Origin: an uncultured Lachnospiraceae bacterium
GTDB lineage: Bacteria; Bacillota; Clostridia; Lachnospirales; Lachnospiraceae
Reading direction: 5' to 3'
Length of the DNA: 9,835 nucleotides
Assembly: GCA_902463835.1 (NCBI GenBank)
Contig: CABQGZ010000088.1
Coordinates: 1 to 9,835, forward strand
The notes beneath the pieces are model-generated. The model was given only the letters and a program-made list of their open reading frames with translations. It had not been told where the DNA came from and made no database searches. Shown here in pieces: positions 1 through 6,751 of the stretch. The position numbers were made by a program, and so were the translations under genes. Numbering within the stretch: the stretch's first letter is position 1; the number at the start of each line of letters is the position of its first letter.

Positions 1-2
1 TT

Positions 3-143
3 GAAATAAAGCTGAATGATAAAGAGAAAGCCCTGGAGCTTCTTGGACGCCACCTTGGCATGTGGAATGACAAGCTGCAGGTGTCTGGTACTATTGAAGG
101 TGTGGTGATTGTAGATGATATCCCGAAGCCAGAGACAGGTTAA
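3..143 (+). CDS. Terminase small subunit, C-terminal end (5' truncated by window)
   Basis: The third forward frame is open from the window edge to a TAA at 141-143 and gives the last 46 residues of a protein. The visible part contains KLNDKEKALELLGRHLGMWND followed by a short beta-like tail with VSGTIEG and a DDIPKPETG end. This is the usual C-terminus of Firmicutes phage small terminases (Terminase_2 type), in which a final helix is followed by an oligomerisation strand. The small subunit recognises the phage packaging site and recruits the large subunit. Its last 29 bases overlap the large terminase start, so translation is probably coupled. The DNA-binding N-terminal domain lies outside the window, so the assignment rests on the tail sequence and on position directly upstream of the large terminase. 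Confidence 0.8.
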   Translation, partial: EIKLNDKEKALELLGRHLGMWNDKLQVSGTIEGVVIVDDIPKPETG

Positions 144-1401
144 GCTGACTGACCTGATCGCTCCGTCATTTTACGGACTGCATCAGGATATCAAGAATCA
201 TAAGTACACGCATTTTAAACTGCCAGGAGGCCGTGGATCTACTAAATCGTCCTTTGTTTCCTTAGAGATTATCATGGGAATGATGCAGGATCCGCAGGCC
301 AACGCTATAGTAATGCGAAAGGTTGGCCGCTTCCTGGAAGAGTCCGTATTCGAACAACTTCGATGGGCAATTGATGCTCTGGGAGTTTCGGACAAGTGGA
401 AAGTACGGCTCTCTCCTTTAGGGCTTACATACATCCCATATGGGAATCGCATTATCTTCCGGGGGGCTGATGATCCACAGAAAATCAAATCAGTGAAACT
501 ATCCAACGGATATTTCAAGTATATCTGGTTCGAAGAGCGTTCCGAGTTTGATGGACCAGAGGAAGAACGAACCATCCTGCAATCCCTCATGCGTGGCGGA
601 ACAGATTATTTTGTGTTCTACTCATGGAACCCTCCAAAGAGCATGAACAACTGGGTGAACCAAGATATACTCCTTGAAAGAGACGACACGATCGTCTCAC
701 ACACAGACTATCGGACAGTGCCGCGGGAGTGGCTGGGAGAGCAGTTCTTCCTGGAGGCCGAGCACCTGCAAAAGACGAAGCCAAAGGCGTATGAGCATGA
801 ATATCTTGGCGTTGCAACCGGAACCGGAGGCGCGGTATTTGAAAATGTAACTGTCCGCAGGATCACGGATGACGAGATGGCGAGGTTCGACCGAATCCGT
901 CATGGCCTGGACTTTGGATATGGAGCCGATCCATTGGCATATATCAAGATGCATTACGATAAGACCCGTAAGCGTCTTTTTTTGTTGGGAGAAATATACC
1001 AGGTACGCCTGGGCAATACCAAGGCAGCAAGAGAGATAAAGAAATTGAATCCGCTCAACAAGGTGATAACAGCAGATTCCGAAGAGCCAAGGGCGATAGC
1101 AGCGCTCAACGAATTGGGGCTTCGTGTGGTGGGGGCCAAGAAGGGACCCGGTTCTGTAGATTACGGGATGGAGTTTCTGGCTGATGAACTGGAGGAGATC
1201 CTCATCGATCCAGAACGCTGCCCGAATGCAGCGCGAGAGTTTACTGGATATGAGTTGGAGCAGGATAAAAACGGCAACTTCAAAGGCAGTTATCCAGACA
1301 AAGATAACCACACAATTGATGCAGTGCGGTACGGAATGGAAGACTGCATGACCAGAAGAACAGCAAAGATACGGAACAAGGCAAAAGCCGGGTTCCACTA
1401 A
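115..1401 (+). CDS. Terminase large subunit (packaging ATPase and nuclease)
   Basis: This 428-aa protein is the DNA-packaging motor of the phage, of the Terminase_3 / SPP1 gp2-like type. The N-terminal ATPase half has a Walker A-like loop GGRGSTKSS (residues 38-46), a Walker B strand YIWFEE (136-141) and the coupling motif SWNPP (170-174). The C-terminal RNase H-like nuclease half shows the metal-binding aspartates expected of the family in DFGYGADP (D266), in TADSEEP (D321) and in DNHTIDAVRY (D397 or D402). Length is normal and no motif is broken. The ATG at 115 sits five bases after a GGTGAT that can serve as ribosome binding site and overlaps the small subunit gene. The protein docks on the portal encoded next, pumps DNA into the procapsid and makes the terminal cut. 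Confidence 0.97.
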   Translation: MISRSQRQVKLTDLIAPSFYGLHQDIKNHKYTHFKLPGGRGSTKSSFVSLEIIMGMMQDPQANAIVMRKVGRFLEESVFEQLRWAIDALGVSDKWKVRLSPLGLTYIPYGNRIIFRGADDPQKIKSVKLSNGYFKYIWFEERSEFDGPEEERTILQSLMRGGTDYFVFYSWNPPKSMNNWVNQDILLERDDTIVSHTDYRTVPREWLGEQFFLEAEHLQKTKPKAYEHEYLGVATGTGGAVFENVTVRRITDDEMARFDRIRHGLDFGYGADPLAYIKMHYDKTRKRLFLLGEIYQVRLGNTKAAREIKKLNPLNKVITADSEEPRAIAALNELGLRVVGAKKGPGSVDYGMEFLADELEEILIDPERCPNAAREFTGYELEQDKNGNFKGSYPDKDNHTIDAVRYGMEDCMTRRTAKIRNKAKAGFH

Positions 1402-1413
1402 GAGGTGAGAGAT

Positions 1414-2799
1414 ATGTATGTATTTACTATGCCAGCGGAGAATTGGGACGAACTGAATCCGGACAAGCAGGACATTCGGCACCTGATTTCGAAACATCAG
1501 TCCTTGGTGGAGCGCCTGGCAAAGCTGAAAAAATATTATGGTGGAGAACACAAGATTCTCCAGGAGGAAGAGCGAGAGAACCGGCTTGTCTGCAACCACG
1601 CAAAAGATATCGCTGACACCGCATCAAGTTATTTCATTGGGAATCCGGTATCCTATAAGAGCAAGGAAGATATTGTCTGTCTGACGGATGCCCTGGAGAA
1701 TGCCGGAGCGGACGAAGCGGACGGAGACAATGGTCTTGACCTATCTATCTACGGAGTAGCCTATGAATACATCTACACCAAGCAGAACGAGACTGAACTG
1801 GCTATAAAGAACCTACGGCCGGAAAATACCTTTATGGTGTACGATGACAGCATAGAACAGAAAGAGTTATTTGCGGTTTACTATTACGCCAAGAAGGATG
1901 ACACGGATAAGAACAGTACGATATATGTGGCGACTGTTCTGACACAGAACTATAAATATGTCTTGAATATCCGGGACATTGACGGAGAGCAAGAGTTATT
2001 GGAGGAGCCAGAACCACATTTTAAGGGTGAGGTTCCGGTGATCGAGTATCTCAATAACAAGATGGCCATCGGGGATTATGAATTGCAGATTCCACTGATA
2101 GATGCCTACAACGCCCTTATGTCTGACCGGATCACAGACAAGGAACAGTTCATTGATTCTATCCTTGCATTATATGGCGCATTGTTGAGCGACGAAGATG
2201 CCGAGGAGGAAGGGGACGGCCGAGGAACAGAAGAAGCCATGAAGAGCCTGAAAAAGGAAAAGCTTCTGGAACTCCCCGAAAACGCAAAGGCAGAATATCT
2301 GACCCGAACATTCGATGAAGCGGGGGTGGAAATCCTAAAGAAAGCCATTGAGCAGGATATCCACAAATTCAGCCACATCCCTTGCATGTCCGACGAATCA
2401 TTTGGCGGGAATGTATCTGGCGTGGCGATGGAGTTCAAGCTGCTCGGCATGGAAAATATAACTAAGATTAAGACACGATACTACAAAAAGGGGTTACGTA
2501 AGCGGCTGCGTATATTCGCTTATTTCCTTGCCAACAAAGCTGTACAGGTAGACATATCCGGTATCACACCAACGTTTACCAGGGCACTTCCCAAAAACCT
2601 GTTGGAGATATCACAGATTGTGTCGAACCTCTGGGGAAAGGTTAGCCGGAAAACGTTGCTTTCCCAGGTGCCATTTGTGGAGAACGTGGACGAAGAACTG
2701 GAAGCCGTGGACAAAGAAGAGAACGAATCCATAGAGAAACAGCAGAAGCTTTTTGGAAACGAACCAAACGCTCCGGTAAAGGATGAACCAGATGAATGA
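1414..2799 (+). CDS. Portal protein, SPP1 gp6-like
   Basis: This 461-aa protein matches the SPP1 gp6-like portal family in length, in position after the terminase and in sequence character: the N-terminal segment with KLKKYYGGEHKI, CNHAKDIADTASSYFIGNPVSY (residues about 61-82), and the clip/stem region with NALMSDRITDKEQFIDSILALYGA. The portal forms a dodecameric ring at one capsid vertex through which DNA enters and leaves, and it nucleates procapsid assembly. An in-frame GTG at 1405 could add three residues, but it lies inside the sequence AGAGGTGAGA, which is the ribosome binding site for the ATG at 1414, so 1414 is preferred. The C-terminal tail (VDEELEAVDKEENESIEKQQK) is acidic and helical, as is common in this family. 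The gene ends inside the start of the minor head gene. Confidence 0.95.
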   Translation: MYVFTMPAENWDELNPDKQDIRHLISKHQSLVERLAKLKKYYGGEHKILQEEERENRLVCNHAKDIADTASSYFIGNPVSYKSKEDIVCLTDALENAGADEADGDNGLDLSIYGVAYEYIYTKQNETELAIKNLRPENTFMVYDDSIEQKELFAVYYYAKKDDTDKNSTIYVATVLTQNYKYVLNIRDIDGEQELLEEPEPHFKGEVPVIEYLNNKMAIGDYELQIPLIDAYNALMSDRITDKEQFIDSILALYGALLSDEDAEEEGDGRGTEEAMKSLKKEKLLELPENAKAEYLTRTFDEAGVEILKKAIEQDIHKFSHIPCMSDESFGGNVSGVAMEFKLLGMENITKIKTRYYKKGLRKRLRIFAYFLANKAVQVDISGITPTFTRALPKNLLEISQIVSNLWGKVSRKTLLSQVPFVENVDEELEAVDKEENESIEKQQKLFGNEPNAPVKDEPDE

Positions 2800-4366
2800 T
2801 TACTGGGAGAGACGCAAAGCCAGGGAAATGTATGATTACATGGAGGAGGCCGAGAAGGTCGCGGATCAGATCGCAAAGCTGTACCTGAAAGCATCCAGGT
2901 ATATCAGCACCCAGGCGGATGCCATATTTGAGAAGTTTGTGACAAAGCACCATCTGTCAGAGGCAGAGGCCAGGCGGTTGCTCAATATCCTTCGTGACAG
3001 AACATCCCTGGACGAGCTCCTTGAAAAGCTTAGAAATGGAGATATGAGCCAGGGAAAAGAGGAACTGCTTGCACAGCTGGAAGCGCCTGCATATCAGTCA
3101 AGATTGGAGCGGCTTAAGCAACTGCAGAACCAGCTTGACTATGTGATGCAGAATATCTACCAGCAGGAAAAGGTATTCACTACAGCCCATTACGTGGACT
3201 TAGCAAACCAGGCATATTACCGGGGCATATTTGATATCCAGCAACGGGTCGGTGCAGCGTTCAGCTTTAATGTGATTGACCCGAAGGTGATAGATCAGGT
3301 CACGAAGAGCAGATGGTCCGGGAAGAACTATTCCGAGAGCATCTGGAAAAACACCCGAGCGCTGGCACAGGATCTGAAAGAGGAACTGCTGATCAATCTG
3401 GTGACCGGAAGAACCAACCGGGAGGCTGCCGAGATCATCAACAACAAGTTCGCCAGCGGGGCCAGCGCTGCAAGGCGCGTGATAAGGACAGAAAGTAATT
3501 ACGTAGCCACAGAGCTCAACTTCAAGGCATATGAAGAGGCTGGCATAGAAAAATACCGCTATTGCGCTATCCTGGATTTGCGAACTTCTACGATATGCCG
3601 GGAACTTGATAACAAGATATTTCTGGTGTCGGAGCGTGAGGCTGGCAAGAACTCTCCGCCGATGCATCCGTGGTGCCGCTCCACAACAATAGAAGTAATC
3701 ACAGAAGAGCTTGCGAACTCCCTAAAACGCAGTGCGAGGGACCCAGCTACCGGAAAGGTACTTGAGTTGCCCGGCAGCATGTCTTATCAAGAATGGTATG
3801 ACAAATATGTTAAAGGTAGACCCGATGCGGAGCTCGTAGAGAAGCAGATCAAGAACAGATCGGCAGACCGCAAGCAGTACAAGAAATACCGCGATATTCT
3901 GGGGGACGAAGTACCGAAAACACTGGACGAATTCCAGAAAATGAAGTATAATGAACCTGAGAAATGGAATCAGCTAAAAGCGGGCAAGCAGGACAGACTT
4001 AACCAGATGGATTTTTCAGAAATGGATAGACTGAGTGGAACTCTTGGCAACCGAGAAGTAAGGGCGTGGTACAAGGCACACGATGAAAAAATACCGGATC
4101 TGATTGATAAGACATTGCCCATAGAACAGCAGGCAAGACAGGCATGCAAACTGAGGAATGACAACCGCACAGCTGCAAGGGAACTTATGAAGGATCAGGA
4201 TATGCGAAAACAACTTGATATTACTGATCCCAATAAAAGTTTCGAAGAACTTATGCAACATAAAATACAAGACAAAGGACTAAGCTACGAAGATGCAGTG
4301 AAGGATATTCTGGAGACAGCCACAAAAACCAGAAAATCAGTAAACAAAATGTTTGGATTGGAGTGA
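2792..4366 (+). CDS. Minor head protein (MuF / SPP1 gp7 family) with C-terminal toxin-like extension
   Basis: This 524-aa protein starts with a helical region (residues 1-130). The MuF domain follows at about 196-300, with the signatures VIRTESNYVATE (230-241), the D262..T265..C269 cluster and PPMHPWCRST (289-298). Standard SPP1 gp7 proteins end soon after this domain. Here a further 225 residues follow: a SYQEWYDKYV linker (331-340), a polar stretch around KKYRDILGDEVPKTLDEFQ (364-382) that resembles a pretoxin linker, and a compact terminal region (about 412-524) rich in conserved-looking R, H, W and N residues. MuF proteins enter the capsid and can be ejected with the DNA, and many Firmicutes members carry swappable toxin domains. 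The terminal domain could not be matched to a named toxin. The start ATG 2792 has AAAGG nine bases upstream; the upstream ATG 2783 directly abuts that AAAGG. The gene overlaps the portal end by eight bases. Confidence 0.9.
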   Translation: MNDYWERRKAREMYDYMEEAEKVADQIAKLYLKASRYISTQADAIFEKFVTKHHLSEAEARRLLNILRDRTSLDELLEKLRNGDMSQGKEELLAQLEAPAYQSRLERLKQLQNQLDYVMQNIYQQEKVFTTAHYVDLANQAYYRGIFDIQQRVGAAFSFNVIDPKVIDQVTKSRWSGKNYSESIWKNTRALAQDLKEELLINLVTGRTNREAAEIINNKFASGASAARRVIRTESNYVATELNFKAYEEAGIEKYRYCAILDLRTSTICRELDNKIFLVSEREAGKNSPPMHPWCRSTTIEVITEELANSLKRSARDPATGKVLELPGSMSYQEWYDKYVKGRPDAELVEKQIKNRSADRKQYKKYRDILGDEVPKTLDEFQKMKYNEPEKWNQLKAGKQDRLNQMDFSEMDRLSGTLGNREVRAWYKAHDEKIPDLIDKTLPIEQQARQACKLRNDNRTAARELMKDQDMRKQLDITDPNKSFEELMQHKIQDKGLSYEDAVKDILETATKTRKSVNKMFGLE

Positions 4367-4371
4367 TGGGG

Positions 4372-4605
4372 ATGTTCAGGTATGAGATTTGCAACCAAGC
4401 AGACAACGGAATATTTGAAAAGCAGTGTTTAGCTTTGGAAAAAAATATTCCAGACCTTATAAGGCAAAAACGATTGCAGGATGTGGATGGATCCGAAACG
4501 CAGTTGTACAGACTTAAGCAGTATGATGTTCGTGTTCATAATTCTATGTATTTGAATGAAGTGTATATAGAGTCTGGAATAGATTTGACGCAATATTTCG
4601 GATAA
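4372..4605 (+). CDS. Small protein after the MuF gene; candidate immunity protein
   Basis: This 77-aa protein has no hydrophobic segment or signal peptide and is probably cytoplasmic. It has a helical first half (FEKQCLALEKNIPDLIRQ) followed by DVDGS (residues 37-41) and beta-rich strands ending in NEVYIESGIDLTQYF. It starts within a few bases of the MuF stop: GTG 4363, ATG 4366 and ATG 4372 are all in frame. The GGAG at 4360-4363 is best spaced (eight bases) for ATG 4372. Position directly behind a MuF protein with a variable C-terminal domain is where immunity genes of capsid-borne polymorphic toxins lie. Both this gene and the last part of the MuF gene are AT-rich (about 36% GC by hand count over 4201-4620) compared with about 50% in sampled flanking lines. 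Reality as a gene is likely; the immunity role is inferred from context. Confidence 0.75.
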   Translation: MFRYEICNQADNGIFEKQCLALEKNIPDLIRQKRLQDVDGSETQLYRLKQYDVRVHNSMYLNEVYIESGIDLTQYFG

Positions 4606-4651
4606 ATACCATCAGTCAGCAATGGCCGGTGGTATTTTTATACCATTTTTT
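4604..4651 (+). promoter_or_regulatory. Alternating hairpins with T-tract (attenuator- or terminator-like)
   Basis: Two mutually exclusive stems can be drawn. Bases 4604-4613 pair with 4628-4637 (10 pairs, one G-T wobble). Alternatively 4630-4635 (TGGTAT) pairs with 4640-4645 (ATACCA) across a TTTT loop, followed at once by six T at 4646-4651. The left and right ATACCA arms (4606-4611 and 4640-4645) are identical and compete for the same middle arm. The left stem overlaps the stop codon of the upstream small gene (4603-4605), so a terminating ribosome could change the folding. The second hairpin plus T-tract resembles a weak intrinsic terminator. The following AAGGAGGTGAT ribosome binding site of the next gene starts two bases later. 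Function as terminator, attenuator or translation control is inferred. Confidence 0.5.
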
Positions 4652-4665
4652 AAGGAGGTGATATC

Positions 4666-4833
4666 ATGAAGGTAAAAGTAATCAAACGCTATGTAGACCG
4701 CTTCACAAAGGAAAAGCGGGAAGTTGGAAAGACTTATGACTACGGTGAAGAGAGGGCAAAGGAACTGATCTCTGGTGGCTACGTTGAAGAGACTAAAGCC
4801 CAGAAGTCGGAACCAGCAGAAGCGAAAGGATAA
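4666..4833 (+). CDS. Small phage protein of unknown function (55 aa)
   Basis: The gene begins at ATG 4666 after a near-perfect ribosome binding site AAGGAGGTGAT (4652-4662), stronger than most others in the window, and ends at TAA 4833. The product starts MKVKVIKRYVDRFTKEKREVG, continues with YDYGEERAKELISGGYVEE and ends in a charged tail. The pattern of a short beta-strand pair with a 'G..Y' turn followed by ERAKELI is seen in small, usually unnamed proteins of Firmicutes phage structural clusters. I do not know a demonstrated function. It could be a minor virion or decoration component or an assembly factor. It lies between two related hairpin elements (4604-4651 and 4864-4905), which suggests separately tuned expression. 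Confidence 0.75.
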   Translation: MKVKVIKRYVDRFTKEKREVGKTYDYGEERAKELISGGYVEETKAQKSEPAEAKG

Positions 4834-4850
4834 GGTGATCCACAAAATCT

Positions 4851-4905
4851 CCCAGCTATGGGTAAAATAGCATCAGACACGCAGGAATACCTGGGTGTTA
4901 TTTTT
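4851..4905 (+). promoter_or_regulatory. Second bulged hairpin with T-tract in the scaffold leader
   Basis: Bases 4864-4874 (AAAATAGCATC) pair with 4894-4904 (GGTGTTATTTT) over 11 positions with two G-T wobbles. Directly inside the right arm is a perfect inner hairpin, CAGG 4882-4885 with CCTG 4890-4893 around an AATA loop, leaving a seven-base bulge on the left. A run of five T (4901-4905) closes the element. Just upstream CCCA (4851-4854) can pair with TGGG (4859-4862), and CCCAG (4851-4855) could alternatively pair with CTGGG (4891-4895), which would break the main stem. The element shares ATA.CATCAG.CA, GCA and TG.TATTTTTAT blocks with the hairpin at 4604-4640. It may be a weak terminator or processing site between the 55-aa gene and the scaffold gene. 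The rest of the 4834-4991 gap shows no other convincing signal. Confidence 0.5.
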
Positions 4906-4991
4906 ATGTCCGAAATGACGTTAAACTACAACAAATTCGATAGCAATGGCCTGGGCTTAAATGAACGGGCTGGGGCAGAAAGGATGAAACA

Positions 4992-5684
4992 ATGAGAAAA
5001 TATGATTTTACAGATCAGACAAAGAAACTTCCTTTTGGGATGAACCTGCAGTTCTTCGCAGAAGGTGGTGATCCCGGAGACGGCGCTGGGGCCGGAGGCA
5101 ATGGCGGTGGAGACGGAGCAGGAGGTACTGGGGGCACTGGTGAACACGTGCCAACATTCGATGAATTTCTGGCTGGCGGCCATCAGGCAGAATTTGACCG
5201 CCGGGTACAGCAGGCGATCAATACAGCCCTTGCAAACCAGAAGAGCAAGTATGAAGCCCTGATGGATGACAAGTTGTCCGAAGCAGAAAAACTTGCGAGG
5301 ATGACCAAGGAAGAAAAAGCCCAATATCTTCAACAGAAAAGGGAAAAGGAGCTCACGGAGCGTGAGGCTGCAATCACAAGGAAGGAACTGACAGCAGAGG
5401 CCAAGAACGTACTGGCTGAAAAGAAACTTCCTGTAGGACTTGCGGACGTATTGAATTATACGGATGCAGATTCCTGCAATGCATCTATCGGTGTAGTGGT
5501 AAAAGCATTCCAGGAAGCGTTGGAGACAGCAGTGGAAGAACGGCTGAAAGGCGGAACACCTCCGAAGAGAGTGCCGGAAGATAGTGTTATCACAAAAGAA
5601 CAGTATACCAAGATGGGGTATGCAGAACGATTGAAGTTGAAAACAGACAATCCGGAACTGTACAAGCAGTTTTCCGGGCAGTAA
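4992..5684 (+). CDS. Capsid scaffolding protein (DUF4355-like)
   Basis: This 230-aa protein lies directly before the major capsid gene. An N-terminal leader contains MNLQFFAEGG (residues 17-26), then a glycine-rich linker (25-50), then a charged, probably coiled-coil body with RVQQAINTALANQKSKYEALMDDKLSEAEKLARM and EKEREL-like heptads. The C-terminal segment, ITKEQYTKMGYAERLKLKTDNPELYKQF, is the hydrophobic-charged helix typical of DUF4355 phage scaffolds, which bind the capsid protein. The scaffold guides procapsid assembly and is then removed. The ATG at 4992 has AAAGGA seven bases upstream and is preferred to the internal ATG 5040 at M17, which lacks a good ribosome binding site. The NLQFFA motif matches the processing site of Firmicutes ribosomal protein L27. 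Confidence 0.9.
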   Translation: MRKYDFTDQTKKLPFGMNLQFFAEGGDPGDGAGAGGNGGGDGAGGTGGTGEHVPTFDEFLAGGHQAEFDRRVQQAINTALANQKSKYEALMDDKLSEAEKLARMTKEEKAQYLQQKREKELTEREAAITRKELTAEAKNVLAEKKLPVGLADVLNYTDADSCNASIGVVVKAFQEALETAVEERLKGGTPPKRVPEDSVITKEQYTKMGYAERLKLKTDNPELYKQFSGQ

Positions 5685-5701
5685 GAAAGGAGTAAGAAAT
5701 T

Positions 5702-6739
5702 ATGGCAGGAACAATTTTTGGAATTCCATTTGACGATGAGTTATTTTTGCAGATGTGGAGAGAGGCGCCGGATCCCTACTACACAGCAATGATCGAATCT
5801 GGTGCAGTTGTGGAAGACGCAACGATCGCAGGCATGATCCAGAACAGCGGGAACATCTACACCATTCCGTTCTACGATACGCTGGATGGCGAAGATCTGA
5901 ACTATGATGGCCAGACCGATATCACCGTGTCGGAAGTGGGTGGCGGTTCTCAGACCGGCGTTGTATATGGCCGTGCAAAAGGTTTTTTTGCCCGCAACTT
6001 CACGGCGGAGCTTTCTGGCGCTGACCCGATGGGGCATATCGTAGCTACGGTTGCTCGGTATTGGCAGAAGCGTAGGCAGAAGCGTATGATTGGAATCAGC
6101 AACGCAGTGTTTGGTATCACAGGAGCCAATGGCCATGCGAAATCCTGGAGTGATAACCACACCCTTGACCTTGGATCTACCACGGCCACAGCAAGGGCAA
6201 TCAGTGAGACGGACCTTAATGATCTGGCAACACAGGCTTGCGGCGACCATAAGGATCAGTTCGCATTGGCGATCATGCACTCTAACGTAGCCAAGACGCT
6301 GGAGAACAAGCAGCTTCTGGAATATTGGAAGTATACCGATGCAAACGGGATCCAGCGGCCCATGAACATCGGTACCGTGAACGGCTATACGGTCATCATT
6401 GATGACGGCGTGCCTTGTGAAGCTGTTGGAGGGACCGGCGCGAACAAGGATCTGACGAAGTACACTACATACTTGTTTGGCAATGGCGTGATTCGTACCG
6501 CTAAAGGCCGTGTGGATGTCCCTGTGGAGAGCAACCGTGATCCCAAGAAGAATGGTGGCCAGGACGAGCTTATCACGAGAATGAGAGAGACGCTTCATCC
6601 AAACGGGTTCAGCTTCAAGGTGCCTACTTCCGGATGGACAGAGTCTCCGACTGATACGCAGCTGTTTGCGACGGCAAACTGGAGTATCAAGTTTGACCCG
6701 AAATCCATTCCGATGGCGCGCCTGATCACCAACGGTTAG
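5702..6739 (+). CDS. Major capsid protein (HK97-fold type)
   Basis: This 345-aa protein occupies the major capsid position, directly after the scaffold, with AAAGGAG nine bases before its ATG. The start (MAGTIFGIPFDDELFLQMWREAPDP) and the segments IPFYDTLDGEDLNYDG, RAKGFFARNFTAELSGADPM and VARYWQKRRQKRMIGISNAVFGI agree with coat proteins of Clostridia siphophages: a strand-rich N-arm and E-loop region, then a long spine helix, then an A-domain with HSNVAKTLENKQLLEYWK. C-terminal TSGWTESPTDTQLFATANW is also typical. There is no obvious delta domain or head protease gene, consistent with a separate scaffold. About 400 copies form the icosahedral shell in related phages. A 12-base tandem duplication at 6063-6086 encodes the basic QKRRQKR patch. 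I did not identify a precise Pfam family. Confidence 0.9.
   Translation: MAGTIFGIPFDDELFLQMWREAPDPYYTAMIESGAVVEDATIAGMIQNSGNIYTIPFYDTLDGEDLNYDGQTDITVSEVGGGSQTGVVYGRAKGFFARNFTAELSGADPMGHIVATVARYWQKRRQKRMIGISNAVFGITGANGHAKSWSDNHTLDLGSTTATARAISETDLNDLATQACGDHKDQFALAIMHSNVAKTLENKQLLEYWKYTDANGIQRPMNIGTVNGYTVIIDDGVPCEAVGGTGANKDLTKYTTYLFGNGVIRTAKGRVDVPVESNRDPKKNGGQDELITRMRETLHPNGFSFKVPTSGWTESPTDTQLFATANWSIKFDPKSIPMARLITNG
6063..6086 (+). repeat. Perfect 12-base tandem duplication inside the capsid gene
   Basis: The unit GGCAGAAGCGTA occurs twice in direct succession, without mismatch, inside the predicted spine-helix region of the major capsid gene. It is in phase with codons (length 12) and produces the residues QKRRQKR (122-128). 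It could be a recent duplication or chance codon reuse in a basic helix. Confidence 0.8.
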
Positions 6740-6751
6740 GATGTGGTCTGT

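Noticed and set aside
1405..1413. GTG 1405 as the portal start
   Set aside because: The GTG is itself part of the AGAGGTGAGA ribosome binding site for ATG 1414.
697..1599. 300-codon open frame on the minus strand opposite terminase and portal
   Set aside because: It lies fully opposite two genes with clear motifs, has a composition rich in C, L, H and I without a recognisable domain, and has no ribosome binding site; it is a shadow of the + strand codon pattern.
4640..4665. Possible promoter before the 55-aa gene
   Set aside because: The AT-rich stretch is explained by the hairpin arms and T-tract; no spaced -35 and -10 pair could be identified.
4612..4845. 77-codon minus-strand frame opposite the 55-aa gene
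   Set aside because: The + strand gene has a near-perfect ribosome binding site and a typical small phage protein sequence; the antisense product reads like a hydrophobic shadow with no start signal.
5741..6598. 285-codon open frame on the minus strand opposite the major capsid gene
   Set aside because: The capsid gene on the + strand is secure, and the antisense product has no recognisable domain; it reflects codon bias.
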